Source: Bombyx mori | Taxonomy: Eukaryota; Arthropoda; Insecta; Lepidoptera; Bombycidae | Assembly: GCF_030269925.1 (NCBI RefSeq) | Contig: NC_085110.1 | Coordinates: forward strand, 7,316,001 to 7,380,000 | DNA: 64,000 nt | Direction of reading: 5' to 3' | Part shown: positions 35,831 through 48,546 of the stretch, piece after piece | Position numbering within the stretch: position 1 is the first letter of the stretch | Layout: each line of letters opens with the position of its first letter | Translations under genes and position numbers: made by a program | The notes under the pieces: generated by a model | The model's database searches: none | Told to the model about the DNA's origin: nothing | Seen by the model: only the letters and a program-made list of their open reading frames with translations

Positions 35831-38800
35831 TCAGTCTATATCAAGTTTTCTAAAGGAGCCATCCAACGATTTCTGGGCTTTGGTTTTGACGGCTTTACCA
35901 AGTCGTTTCGACTCGTCTGTGCCGAAAGTTTCCTCTTGCTTCATCCACTCTCGAAACTCGTTAAATTTTGATATATTGTTCTCTGAAATGTTATTATTAT
36001 TTCATGTAAAAATTGAGATATACTTTTGTTATTAATGAAAATTTGAAAAAGTTCCGAATTTGACTAAATGCTCAAGTCGGTAAACGAGTATAGTGGCTTT
36101 GAGAAGTTGCCGCAGCCCTTAAACATATCGAAGGGTGGAATGCTATTTGATATAAGCGACATTTTTGATACTTTACAGAAGAGCCATTTAAAGTTTAAAA
36201 TTTGGAAAAAATATCATTATCGATACTATTATCAAAATTTCTTCAGCTATATGAATGGGGTAAACTGAATTGAAATTCAATTAACAACATCGAACTTTTG
36301 AACTAATACGATACCAATTAAAACGGATCTTTAATTACAAAGATAAATGTAGCGTATTAAGAGAAAGGTCGCTTAAACCAAAACCGCAATAGCCTTTCAC
36401 CGCTCGATATGTCATATATTAATAACCGCTTCACGAAACATGAGGTTGTTTCGTATAATATAGAGTACAATAACTATTCTACAATTAAAATTTGGAAGGT
36501 TGATTGCTTCGTGGGCGGAGAAGGCAGGATAGTGCAACCTATTTGTGTTAACTCACTAGCACTCATGGAATTTTAAAAATTTATAGCGGTGATATTTATT
36601 AACGTATGTTAGATTCGCATTTTACAAAAATCTGAACAACTATTGCTTGCAAAATTTTGATCCCGCCATAGTCACATCACACACAAGTAAAAGGGCGTTT
36701 TATCTTTTAAACCACGACTATTTTATAAAATCATTAGTTCCAATTTTATTTTGGGATTTTGGCAACAAACTTTTTAGTTGTCAATCATATTATTAAAGCT
36801 GGTCCGAGTCTGGCCAATAGGTCTGGCCAAAAGAACAATAAACATACCTATGAGTTCCGCAATACTACCACCGTCACCGCCATATTCTGTTGGAACTATA
36901 TCTTTAGGCAGATCATTGACCAAATCTTGACAGCCTTTGTAGATCCTCAACTGAAAATTTAAATTGATTTGAAGTTGAAAAAAATACTATTAATGTGGTA
37001 GTTTAACTGGTCAGCAGCACATGAGCTCTGAACAATTTGATTATTACGCCAAATGAAGTGTTTTTGGTACGATCAACACATTTACCTATTATACTATTAC
37101 TAAAATGTATGATACCTACCCTTTTCTTAGCTTTCTCGTTCAAGAACACCGATATTAGTGAGAAGATTTTATCTACGCCTGTTGGTATATTCACGTGATG
37201 ACTACCTTTCAATCGCAGAGGCATAGACTCCTGCAATACAATTGAATGCTTTTAATGTAACTAATGTACTTTTAGGTTAGGAATATTGTGTTCTTTTTTT
37301 TATAATAAATTAAAATACAGTCAAAATCTGTTATAACGACATCGAAGGGACTGCTCATATTCAGTCGTAAAAACCGATAGTCGTAACAACCGGTGATGTT
37401 TAATGTGTATCGTGCAAGTACAAACAAATCGATAAGGAATTATTGGAAAAATATATTTATATAATACGCGATTTTTCTTCAATATTAATTTGTTTTATTT
37501 TTCTTTGCGACATTTTGAAAGTTTCACGAATAACTCCACAAAGTTTTGGTGCGTCTTGTGTATAGATAAGTAACAAACTAACTGAAGAGATATGAAGAAG
37601 CGGGCTTTGACTACCGCATGCACGTGTTTTGTTTCTAAGAATTAGAAAAGACCCTACACTAAACTAAATCCTATTGTTTTCTTTCCTGATTTTAATAGCC
37701 ATTGAAGACAAATGTGGATACCTATTCAAATTGTTTACAATAAGCTTAGCCGGTCGTTCTAACAGATCTAATTCTCCGAAATATTAGTTAAATGTGGTCG
37801 TTTTATGAGGTATGTCGTTATTACCAATGTCGTAGAAAGCAATATTTTTAATAAGGCGGTCATATGGCATTCAGCCGGGACCTTTGTTCTTGGTTATTAT
37901 AACCGGCATGTTGTATTAAACGATGTCGCAGTAAACGGTTTTGACTGTATTAACATTGAATGCTTAGGACTTCACAAGAGTATTAAAATATGAGATATGA
38001 ATTTCCAAGTTCTTTACAATCAACATGGTTCTAATTTCGGAAAAAGAGTAGACAGAGGCATCTGATTAATTAATAGCAATGCTTAAACAAGTCAATGGTT
38101 GTGAGCCATACGTTCTTGAATTCCAGAATAATATAATACCTTTTTTTTTTTTTGCTTAGATGGGTGGACGAGCTCACAGCCCACCTGGTGTTAAGTGGTT
38201 ACTGGAGCCCATAGACATCCACAACGTAAATGCGCCACCCACCTTGAGATATAAGTTCTAAGGTCTCAAGTAAGTTACAACGGCTGCCCCACCCTTCAAA
38301 CCGAAACGCATTACTGCTTCACGGCAGAAATAGGCACAAGAGGTCCTACCACCAGTAATTAAACTTCAAATTAACATAAGTTTAAAATAACAAACTCTTA
38401 GTTTCTGGCCGATTCTTCTTAGTGGTGAACCGGATTTCGAATAATTGTTATAACGTAACAATTTCAATACATATATAATACACTCTACCATTATTTACGC
38501 AATTTTTTTTTTGCGGATTTCGTTTTTATCACCTTTTACCGTGGTGAACACATGTTAAGTACGTATTTAAAGAATGCCTACGGCATCTGAATATCGGCAT
38601 TGTCACATCGCGCGATATCAGTACATCGGGCGTCTAATCCTTTAGACAAGACTTCAAAAAAGGCCTAATTAAATACAAAACGTCTCGACTTTACTGGAAA
38701 CTGTGCCAAATTATACTTGAATATGTGTAATTTAAGGAGGGCAAGATCAAAAAACATTGATTTTGTGTAACATTGCATGTTATATAAAAATAAAGATAAA

Positions 38801-41800
38801 ACTGTAGTTTTACGATTGGCTTTTTGTAACTATATTCTTCAACAAATCACTTTACATTAGTTCACCAGTTCCCTTACAGTCAGAATATTCATTATAAAGA
38901 GTATCCTATATCAAGTCTATAGAAGAATCCTTTATTTTTACATCATTAATGGCACAAATTGATAAAATGGTAATTACCTGACACACTGCAACAATTTTCT
39001 TCAGAACACTTGGAGTGGCCTGTACAAAATGACTCAGGGTCACACCTTTATAATCAACCATGATTTTTGTTCCAAGTACGGATGCTACATCATCTTCTAT
39101 TATTGCTATCTGAAATCATTGGTCAAGTCCTAAAAAGACTTGGATGGAATTTGTGTGATATGCGAGAGAAGGGTATCATTGCGGAGATTACGTATGATAG
39201 GCCTGAATGGAAAAAAGGACATTCTACACGGACCCCATATAGTAAAGGACAAGGGAAAAAAGAAATAATTATTTTAATGTAATAACATACCTGAACTACA
39301 TAATATAATATACACATTATATCGATCACATTATTCGTCTCAGGATTATAGACTCCCGCTCTGATAAGAATGACTCGTGGATATATCTGGTCCTTTGGCT
39401 TGGGTAGTAACAGACAGGTGCTGAAATATAAAATGAATAGCATCGTAATTGATCACTAAAAACTAGTCTAACTGGAACGGTGGGTACCACCGTCCTTCCA
39501 TTTTCTGTTGCGAAGCAAATATGCGCTCGTCTTTGAAAGATAGAAGGACCACAGTACCAATTCAAATGAGACTTCAGTGATGTATAAGGCGGCTATTTAC
39601 CGCGTTTGCGTTCTATGTAATATCTATGTGCTACGCCTCGTTTCCATAAATTTCTATTCAAATAAAAATCGATTAAAACTCATTCATTATGTTAATTAGG
39701 AAAAGTTTTGTGAGCAACTTCTCTATGATTGTCTGTGCGAACGAATATGTCGCGAGTCCTTATTTACACTGACAAGGTATAATGTTTATTTAAAAAATAT
39801 AAAGGCTAAACTGTTTCTAACTGTGCACGTCCTAACACATTATACAGTGTGCTTAAATAGGACACTTTACACTTTGAAGCAGTGGTAAAGTCATAAAGAT
39901 TCATAAACGCCCGTGAAGGTCTACTTTAATAATTAATTTTTCATTAAGACAACTAAATTTATGTACAATTTTTTTCTAAGAAGCCCATGAACTAAGGCTT
40001 CACCATCATATGAATGTGGAGGCTATCCAACTCCTAAACAACACAGACTTAGTGAGAATACTGAAGAGGACTAAGCCTTTTGAGTTAATCTAGTGTTAAT
40101 CATATTCGAAATAGTGTTACAGTGATAGTGACGTAACTGAAGAACACGTGAACAAAGCGTTTAACCTTAATATACTCTAAGTAAAATCAATAGACTTTAG
40201 GATTAGAATTAGAAATTAAAATAGTAGCTTACGTTAAATTAAAATTACTTGTTAACCTTATTAATCTAAATTGTAACACCAATTTTAGTACGTTACATAA
40301 ATAAAATAATTATAATTAAGACTTCACCTTACCCCAGTCGAAAGAAATTTAAGAAATCCGGTCCCAAAGGTCTGTGTCTTAACGTTACGTCTGGGGCTGT
40401 TGTCCTCAACGTGTAGTACAAATCCAATTTCTTTTTCACTTTCTCAAAATTATATTTGCATCCTCTGAGTATTGCCACAAGCCATTGGTCGTCTGAAATA
40501 AAGATAATTATAATTAGGGTAGCGTCTCGTGGTACTCTGAAACCGCGATTCCGATCCGGTAGTAGATTCATTCGCGAAGCAATTGCTCTTGAGTTGTTTG
40601 GTCTCCTTCGGAGGCGCTCGGGCAGTTGTTAGCAAATCCCACCCCTCCTGACTGAGCATTTGCTCGCCCACCTGTCATGGTTAAACTGGAAAGGCTTTCG
40701 GGCCACCAGTAATCTTTCAATCATAAAAAAACTCTGAAACCTCACAATATGATGTTCTAAGAATACTTTCGTCCTTTGGTTAGAAAGACAAATGAATACG
40801 GACACTAAAAACCTAATAGTACGCATTATATTTTTAGTGTCCCAAAAATTTTATGCTAATATCATTTTTTTACAAACGCTGTTTCATTACTTACTGGTGG
40901 TAGGACCTCTTGTGAGTCCGCACGGGTAGGTACCACCACCCTGCCTATTTCTGCCGTGAAGCAGTAATACGTTTCGGTTTGAAGGGTGTACCAGCCGTAA
41001 CTATACTAGAGACCTTAAAACTTTTATTTTAAGGTGGGTGGCGCATTTACGTTATAGAGGTCTATGGGCTCCAGTAACCACTTAACACCAGGTGGACTGT
41101 GAACTCGTCAACCCATATAAGCAATAAAAAAAAATAAAAAATCATTCTTTGATTTACGAAACGGCATCTTCCGAAAAAAGCCGTGACCATCTAACAGCAT
41201 TACGAAACCACATCACCTCGAATATCCTAATAAAGACCTTGATCTTTCTAAACACATGTCATTAACACACATTAAACAATTTGCATAAAAATCATGTGGC
41301 TGCAAATCGAAGAAAGAAGTCGCGTTGCTGAGCAGTTTAATTTAAGCATAACATTTTTTTTCTCCTACCTACGCCGAAAGTTCGGTTTTCGTCCCGCTGT
41401 ACAGGGAAGAAAGTCTAACTTTTTCTCCCTGGGTACTGACAAGTGCGCATGCGCGTTAGTGTGTACGTCTGCTCTCACGTTGTGCTCGGGTAATTTGCAA
41501 TATTTGCAATATTGTTTAGTGTAAAAGTGAAATAAACAAAAGGCAATAAAATTTAATAGTGAAGTATTAAACAAAGATGAGTTCATCAGACAGTTCTTAT
41601 TCAGTTAGTAGTAGTTTATTTAAAAATAAAAAAAGAGTTAAATTGTTTTTTTTATGAGGCATCTCATCCACCACGTGTGGAAATGTCCAACTTTTGTCCC
41701 TTGGTACACAATGTACTATTTTTTGTTCTATTTATTTCTAAAATAAAATAAAAAAGTCATAGCTCGGAAAAGGTTTTGTATTTTACAAATATTTCAACAT

Positions 41801-44800
41801 TATTTTAGCTTAATGTAGATTAAGTACCAATTGAACTGTATTTAAGCTATCATTCTCGTTGACATAGTTGGAGACAATTGATGAATTAATAATTACAACC
41901 ACTCAACGTGAAGAATAAATATTATACTATTATTTGAGCTAATACAGATAAATAATAGCATTATCTGAATTACATAGGCACCAAGATTATAAAAGATAAA
42001 CATAATTAGAAGATAGGAAACACTCAGTGTAATAATAGATGGATATACATAATTAATTCGTTCTTTGTACCTACCCATGTTACAATGATGTGAATATTAT
42101 CATTATTATCTCTGTTAATTATCATGAAATTGCTTAGAGTTCTTAATTAGGGTAAGATATTTAATACAATTAAATTTTAATGTAGAAGTCAGTCATAATA
42201 AATGGACAGTCAAAAAGTTCTAGTATAATAGTTGGGGAAAAAGTTTCTTCGCATTTTTTAAGAAAATTCACAACATTTTTTAATATAGTTTATTTACATT
42301 TAACTAAAGTATGTAGGTACCATTTTGTTCGATAACTTTTTGCCATCTTGTAGCTAGGGACATGATCCTATTGCTATAGAAATTTTGGGGCTTCTGATCA
42401 AAATACCGCGACAATTGGTGCTGGCAGTCCTCTCGTGATGTTAACCTGACACTCCCTAAAGAATTCTGAAGAGAACGAAACTGATGGAAATCTGAAGATC
42501 CTGAGATCTGCAACGTCAGGACTATACGGCGGATGCATTAACACCTCCCAGCCAAGCTCTCTTAATTTTTGCTGAGTGGCTAAAAATGTGTGAGGTCTAG
42601 CGTTATCATGATGAAAAACCACACCCCTTTTGTTGATTAATTCCGGCCGCTTTCTCTCAACTTCTTGCTTTAATCTCATCAGTTGTTCGCAGTAGAGTTC
42701 AGAATCGATGCGAGTTAACCCAGGTTTCGCCAGTCTGTGAAGTCTGACCGGCCTTTGACCACGACCTATTTCACACGTTCTTGTCGTACGTGATTCACTT
42801 TTCATCACCAGTCGTCGTACGTCGTAATAAAGAATCATAAATGAGTACATGGTTCATTAGATTTCTTTCAGTGAGCTCGTGAGACACCCAAATATCGAGC
42901 TTTTTTGTGTAGGTACCCAGTTTTTTCAAATGCGCCAAATCTGTTTTTGGTCAATTCCCAGTTCTTCAGCTACGTCGTAAGTACTGATATGCCAATCTTG
43001 CTCCACTTTTTCAAAAATGGTTTCTATTTTATCCGTAATAGGGCGAGCAAAGCGACGTGCATCTTTGACATCAAAATTTCCCGATTGAAAACGCTTAAAC
43101 CAAATTTGTGCTACTCTCACAGACACTGCACTAGGTCCGTAAACTTAGCAAATTTTTTTCGCGGCTTGCGTTGCACCTTGTTGTTTACCTTTTTTGTAGC
43201 GAAATTTTAAAATGTATCGAATTTCTTCATTTGATTCACTCATCTTGACAGTATCAAAAAATAAATAAAAATCACACATTTTCCTAATTTGAATTTGGAA
43301 TTATTTTCTTTAAACTTTAAACTTTTAATGATACCAAAATCATCCAGATACAAATAGTATAGCCAAAGAGATTTTATTACAAGTTCATACATACTATAAT
43401 GCGAAAAGACTTTTTCCCCGACCTATTATATTAAAACACCGGACGAATCTACAAGCATAGCACAGCGTAGTGTTGACACCCGTAAATGTGCAAAAAAATT
43501 TCTTCATTAAAAAAAACTAACATAATGATTTGCAAAATTGTTTTTGGTTTATTATTATTTTACGAAATATACTTTAGACTTATTATTATTCATGTTCAAA
43601 CATAATACATCAATATTGCTAGTGTAATACTGCTATGTATTTGTTTGGCGATAACAATGTCGTACGAGTTCTAATTACTGTAAAGCTGAACACATATCAC
43701 CAATAAATAGTAACAATTTTAGAATTATTTATGATATGAATTTTTATTATTTATTTATCTTCCTTGAATTGCTCACTGAATAGGTAAATTTTTTTTTTCA
43801 CTCATGTTTACTCGTTTTTGGCACTGCAGGCAATATAATGCAAATAGAAAACCATGACTGCATGCTTTTCAGTTTGTGGTTGACACATTGCACGATACAG
43901 CTGAGACATCGACCCCATATATATACAAAGATTAGTAGTAAGGGCATTGCATGACCGACGTTCATGAACTCCGATGAGTATTCTCATACTGGATGGACCG
44001 GAAGATCTTGAGTCCATGGACATCAAGAAAAAATAGGGTACACGATTATCGTTTTCGCTTTAAATAGATTCACAAATTGTTAACCAACTCAAAGTGCAAA
44101 TACATTTTTCTCAATTTATCAAACGAATGTTGTTTAAATTAGTTTTTAATTTCAGCTTCCGGAACGAATTAGACGCTCAATATATATTTGTGAGTTAGTG
44201 GCGCTCGTGCTATCAAAAAGGTGGACCTGTGAACCGAACTTTGAACTCACTCGGAAGATTAGGAGTAGCCCGGCTGGCGGTGGACATTTCGCTGGAACGA
44301 TCGCCAATGACAAGCGTTAAAGGATATGTCAGCCGTATTTACAAAAAATGGAAAAGGCGACGTCGGGCGGCGACCCTCATCAAGATGACCTTGGCCGTAG
44401 ATCGATTGCCGAGCGGCTAATGAGCCTGTACTTAATGTATTTCAACAGCTTGATAATTTTAAAGTTGATATCTATCTTCATTTATTAGAAAATATTCAAA
44501 TAAGTAGCTTAATAGATAAAATTCATTACGCAACGTTAGAATTATTGAGAACAGAGCCCATTCGATTTGTTCATCAATGATAATTAAAAATACATTGTAT
44601 GTTTAAATCTTGAAATTATAAAGGAAAAAAAAAAACGCAAGGATTATAATATGTGATAATGATATAATGAAGTGATAATACACATAATGACATTGTCTGC
44701 ATATCGCAGAACATAAAGATCATTTAGAAGCCGGCGAATTTCGCATAAAAAAAAAACATTATATGCATAAACAAACTGAACACCAGGTGAACACAACTAC

Positions 44801-44996
44801 TAAACTATTATATTTCAAGCAAACATACAGGTCGAGTGATCCGCTTAAAGCAAAACTTACCTTTTCTAGCCCTCAAATGCGGTTGTTGTTCAATCCAGTC
44901 TTTGACGTACATTAAATCTTCACTTACACGTTCTGGATTCTCGTTCAACTCGTCTTTAGCTATTTTAGCCAATTCCTCTGGAAGCTCACGTATCAT
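35831..44996 (-). CDS. CRAL-TRIO lipid-carrier gene B, complete
   Basis: Exons: 44861-44996, 40333-40492, 39291-39420, 38978-39109, 37120-37230, 36848-36950, 35831-35982; 924 nt, 307 aa. Landmarks are MIRELPEELAKIAKDELNEN and DWIEQQPHLRARK (exon 1), DDQWLVAILRGCKYNFEKVK (exon 2), IIEDDVASVLG (exon 4), SMPLRLKGSHHVNIPTG (exon 5), DIVPTEYGGDGGSIAELI (exon 6), and FGTDESKRLGK then GSFRKLDID at the C-terminus. It has seven exons like A, against six in C and D. Intron 1 (4.4 kb) has taken a Bm1 SINE and a DD34D mariner, intron 4 a pogo-like MITE and a broken Bm1, and the 181-bp intron 3 is largely a LINE tail. The ATG lies 15 nt after a good acceptor (tttacatttcag), so a leader intron is likely. 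Confidence 0.92.
35983..36847. other. Gene B intron 6, nothing recognised
   Basis: No repeat identified. A 66-codon plus-strand frame at 36068 has no recognisable features. Confidence 0.4.
37318..37947. mobile_element. pogo/Tigger-like MITE
   Basis: 630 bp, flanked by TA (37316-37317 and 37948-37949). Terminal inverted repeats: CAGTCAAAATCTGTTATAAC at the left and, reverse-complemented, CAGTCAAAACCGTTTACTGC at the right. The CAGT start and the cgacatcg continuation are typical of pogo/Tigger ends. No transposase is encoded. In gene B intron 4. Confidence 0.75.
38142..38654 (-). repeat. Bm1-type SINE broken by an insert
   Basis: 38142-38357 is the 3' part (gcttagatgggtggacgagc ... gcagaaataggcacaag, with a short deletion) and about 38491-38654 the diverged 5' part (ttgcggatttcgtttttatc ... 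gggcgtctaatcctttagac). Between them, 38358-38490 resembles a LINE tail (tttctggccgattcttctta). Confidence 0.65.
39115..39272 (+). repeat. RTE-type LINE C-terminal scrap in intron 3 of gene B
   Basis: Plus strand reads like PKKTWMEFVCDMREKGIIAE followed by ITYDRPEWKKG and an ggacaagggaaaaaaga tail, related to the GRPKKTW family. It occupies most of the 181-bp intron between exons 3 and 4. Confidence 0.5.
39421..40332. other. Gene B intron 2, nothing recognised
   Basis: A short Bm1-like trace near 39480-39510 (tgggtaccaccgtccttcca) is possible. The rest is AT-rich. Confidence 0.35.
40500..40710 (-). repeat. Possible LINE-B-like 3' fragment
   Basis: attccgatccggtagtagat, gcgaagcaattgctcttgag and gagcatttgctcgcccacct echo the LINE-B 3' region but with many differences, suggesting an older or related family. 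Plus-strand order matches LINE-B plus copies, so orientation is uncertain. Confidence 0.35.
40891..41129 (+). repeat. Bm1-type SINE, 5'-truncated
   Basis: actggtggtaggacctcttg to aagcaataaaaaaaaataaa. In gene B intron 1. Confidence 0.78.
41365..41645 (+). repeat. Module shared with Helitron 1, inverted
   Basis: cgaaagttcggttttcgtcc, gtacagggaagaaagt, tttttctccctgggtac, gcgcatgcgcg and gtattaaacaaagatgagtt match the reverse complement of 50410-50725 inside a Helitron. An ATG at 41577 opens MSSSDSSYSVSSSLFKNKKR then soon stops. It resembles a promoter plus first codons of some gene. Its source is unknown. Confidence 0.6.
41646..42230. other. Gene B intron 1, AT-rich
   Basis: Nothing recognised. 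Confidence 0.4.
42231..43423 (-). mobile_element. DD34D mariner, dead
   Basis: 1193 bp, TA-flanked (42229-42230, 43424-43425), with terminal repeats gttggggaaaaagtttcttc (left) and ggtcggggaaaaagtctttt (right, reverse-complemented). Minus-strand transposase starts at 43243 (MSESNEEIRYILKFRYKKGK). 42926-43126 has the second DNA-binding helix region (VAQIWFKRFQSGNFDVKDA). The catalytic part has GDEK followed by a stop where active mariners have Trp, HHDNARPHTFLATQQKLREL and YSPD in broken frames, and ends RWQKVIEQNGTYIL (42304-42513). Several frameshifts and deletions. Confidence 0.88.
43424..44860. other. Gene B intron 1, right part
   Basis: Mostly AT-rich. A GC-richer patch at about 44160-44420 carries a 63-codon plus-strand frame (LNSLGRLGVARLAVDISLER) that I cannot assign; it could be a transposon scrap. 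Confidence 0.35.
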
Positions 44997-45367
44997 TTTT
45001 GTGTCTTTACCTGAAATGTAAAAGTTTGGCGTTCAACAACATAAAACACGTCCGCGTGCAAAAGCAAAACAAGTAAAATGAAAACGGACAGCGCTGCGGT
45101 TGCTTCGTCGACCTCAATTATATACAATGAATGCACAAAAAGGAGGTTCTTATTGAAATTGAATAGATAAAAGTTTTCAGAACACACCTGCTTTCAGTCC
45201 CCGCTGTGCCGGCTGACTAATAAAATGCACAGACGTTGCTTATCATAACAACGTCGTTTCCAAACCAATACCAGAACTTTATCCGATAATGTAATAATAA
45301 CTACATTAGATAGTATATACTAGTATCCTTTGTTTTCAAATTTCGTACAATTTATAAGTCGCACTTT
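44997..45367. other. Upstream flank of gene B
   Basis: A probable leader-exon acceptor ends at 45011 (minus strand tttacatttcag). No convincing TATA box. The promoter and leader exon should lie here or beyond the SINE. Confidence 0.4.
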
Positions 45368-45785
45368 TTTTTATTTATTGCTTAGATACGTGGACGAGCT
45401 TACAGCCCACCTGGTGTTAAGTGCTTACTGGAGCTCATAGACATCATAGAGATATAAGTTCTAAGGTATCAGTATAGTTACAACGGCTGCCACACTCTTC
45501 AAACCAAAACGCATTACTGCTTCACGACAGAAATAGGCAAGGCTGTGGTACCTACCCGTGCGGACTCACAAGAGTCCTACCACCAGTAATTACGCAAATT
45601 ATAATTTTGCTGGTTTGATTTTTATTATACGATGTTATTCCTTCACCGTCGTAGTCAATCGTGAGAACATTTGTTAAGTACGTATTTCATTAGAAAAATT
45701 TGTGCCCGCCTGCGGGATTCGAACACTGGTGCATCGCTAGATACGAATGCACCGGACGTCTTATCCTTTAGGCCACGACGACTTA
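45368..45785 (-). repeat. Bm1-type SINE, full length
   Basis: Minus strand: gtcgtcgtggcctaaaggat, B box gtgttcgaatcccgc, body, catctaagcaat-like end (acgtatctaagcaataaata). About 420 bp, with a small deletion in the 3' third. Confidence 0.85.
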
Positions 45786-46295
45786 ACACGTTTACTGCCT
45801 TCAAAGGCAGAGGAGGATATGGCCCACGTGATGGTGATATCAGCAATTCCACGAGCACAGCCAGCTCCTACCAACCGTCAAGGACTCTTGAAACGAAATC
45901 ACAGAGAGATACTTAGCGCGTCTAAAATTGTGAGCGTCGTCACAAAATATCTCTGAATGGAACAAAATTCAACACAGATAACATGCACATAAGATATACA
46001 TTTATAGTTCTAATTATAATTTTTGTATTTAAACAAAGAACATGGTTTATAACTGAGCTTAAAGATAATCTAGTTTAATGTGTACAAATAATGTGACAAT
46101 ATGAAGCGACTAGAAACAGGTGTGAAAGAACCTTGCAATAAACTTAAATACTCAAAGCTATGTCGTTGACCTGTGTGTATAATAATTATAACGTTCATTT
46201 TTCTCTCTTCAATATTTTTCTCAGGTGACATTAAGTTCGTATCCATGGTCAAGATTTCGTCCATTTAGCAAACAGTTTGAAGGTTAGCCTAAAAT

Positions 46296-46424
46296 ATACT
46301 ACGCAATTGAGACTTAGGCTTCATATCTCAAGGCGGGTGGCGGTATTCACTTAGTGATTGACATCTTTTGGCTACAGTCAACACTTAACACTGAGTGGAC
46401 CGCGAGCTCGTTCACCCGAAAAAG
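46296..46424 (+). repeat. Bm1-type SINE 3' fragment, diverged
   Basis: caattgagacttaggcttca tatctcaaggcgggtggcgg ... gagtggaccgcgagctcgtt. Confidence 0.55.
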
Positions 46425-46507
46425 AAATTACAAAAGAGGGTTCGTTTAATTTTTACCAAAAAGTATTTTTTTTATTGCTCGAGGAAGAGCTCTCAGACCA
46501 GCTGGTT

Positions 46508-46722
46508 TTTTTTTTTATTGCCTTTGTAGGTAGACGAGCGTACGACCCACCTGATGGTAAGTGATCACCGTCGCCCATGGACTTCAGCAATGCCAGGAGC
46601 AGAGCCAAGCCGCTGCCTGGTGTTAAGTGATTACTGGAGCCCATAGACACCTACAACGTAAGTGCCGCCATCCACCTTGAGATATGAGTTCTAAGGTCTT
46701 AGTATAGTTACAGTAGTTACTG
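46508..46722 (-). repeat. LINE-A tail fused to Bm1 fragment
   Basis: 46508-46612 is a LINE-A 3' end (reverse of gcggcttggctctgctcctg gcattgctgaagtccatggg ... ctacaaaggcaataaaa). It joins directly at about 46615 to a Bm1 3' part (gtgttaagtgattactggag ... gatatgagttctaaggtct). Confidence 0.65.
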
Positions 46723-48022
46723 TAAGTAACACATTTGTTACTTAATTCACAACTTATTCATCACACATTATTCATTGACATTGAATAAAATAAATTCAAG
46801 GCTCTCGTTTTGGCTATTACTATCAGACTTGACTTAAAGGTTACAATTTTGTCATGAACATTACCTATTGGGGATAAGGTAAAAGCTCCTAATACGGCGG
46901 TAGTCAAAATCGCTTCCTATTACGGTGGTATTTCTATTTTCGACATTTATTCTTGTTTTATTCAGTTTAAGCTCACCGAAACGGAATCTATTTATTCTAA
47001 ATCTATTACTTCATAACATAACTGACATTTTCAAGTGTAGCATATAAACAACACTACAAGATCTATCAGTTTGTAGCACGGCATCAACGTGAGAGGAGTT
47101 TCCATACAAACGCGGAACCAAAAAATAAGTACACTAATATTTAGAAACTAAGTTTTTTTGTATTAATAAGTCGTTCAACTTTGTTAATGTGTTATTTATA
47201 GCATTTTCCTACTATAATACTTACTTTTTAAATAGCTTGTTTCATATATGTAACTCATTTTTACTCAAAAAATCAGAAACAAAATACCGCTGTAATACGG
47301 TACGAATTTTATAGATTAATCCTAATACGGTGGTATAACTCCGAAATAGGAAATATACTGGGCATATTTAATTGTTTATAACTTTCAATTTATTAAGTTA
47401 TTGAATTAGTTCCAAGTTTAGTTGCAATAATTATTAATCTTGTAAATTAGAAACCATATTCTGCGGTATGTATTATTCATTAAAAATCTAGTTAAATATG
47501 AAAACTGTCGAGTGCAAAATGTTGGTTTCTTAGAAGGGGTAAAAATAGGAAGGTGTATTTTAATTAATCACAAATCATTTATTTTGTATAACTGTTGACT
47601 TGAGTTTTACACATCTGGGCCAAAAAACTGTTATCGTTTGATTAAGTATTTACATTCTTTGTTTATCGAAATTTTGATGGGTCAGAATTAGGATTAAAAA
47701 AATACGAGTAGTTTTCCTATTACGGTGGTAGTTATTTCCAGGTAACTCTGTGTTAGGTTCTATGATCTCCTATTACGGTCATATTCATAGAACATAAAAT
47801 TACAAGTTTTAGGATTCCATAGAAATAATAGAAAGGTTATTTATACTTATTTTACACAAAAAGATAATACAATAAAAACAGATTTAAAGAATGTCTAAAT
47901 ACTATGTACAAAGGCGAGCTTAACTCTTCATGAGTTTTCTTCCAGCAAACCATTAGCAGAGAGAAATACGATGTATAAGAGGGGAATAGTGTACAAGTGA
48001 AAGGTTATTAAAATATATTAAA

Positions 48023-48200
48023 TACAGTGGATTTCATTAATAACGACCTCGGTTATAGCAACGTCGAACTTACGTCCCTTGAATTTAAAGCATACTTTCG
48101 TAAGAAATTCATTCGGTAAGAGCGACTTTGGATACTATAGCGTCAATTTCGGGTATATCGATTTGTTTTTATGAACCATTTATGACAGATTCCCAGAAAT
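48023..48200 (+). repeat. Tigger-like terminal fragment
   Basis: cagtggatttcattaataac gacctcggttatagcaacgt resembles a pogo/Tigger end. No partner end was found. Confidence 0.35.
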
Positions 48201-48546
48201 CCCGTACAGATATTTCTATTGAGTCGGTAAAGGCACAAAGACTCATTCATAAAACTATTAAACTTTCTTATCTTTTGTTTACATTCACAGATGACCATCT
48301 GTGAAACATTCACAGATGGTCAAGCAAATGCTTTGTTTGTTTGTTCCTAAGCAGTCCTCAATAAATTTACCATTAAGTAATTCTATTTTGTTCATCTTAA
48401 ATATGTATAGCTCTATTCAGACAGCAGTGGCAGCGGCCGCCGCATCAGCCACCGAACATTTTTATCCTTTCAAGCGATACTGATCTATAAAACAATGTAG
48501 ATAAAGTTTAAAATTCTTTCAAAGCTGAAAGTGCTCTTCGCACCTT

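Noticed and set aside
44229..44420. 63-codon frame in a GC-richer patch of gene B intron 1
   Set aside because: No recognisable motif. It could be transposon debris and is not supported as a gene.
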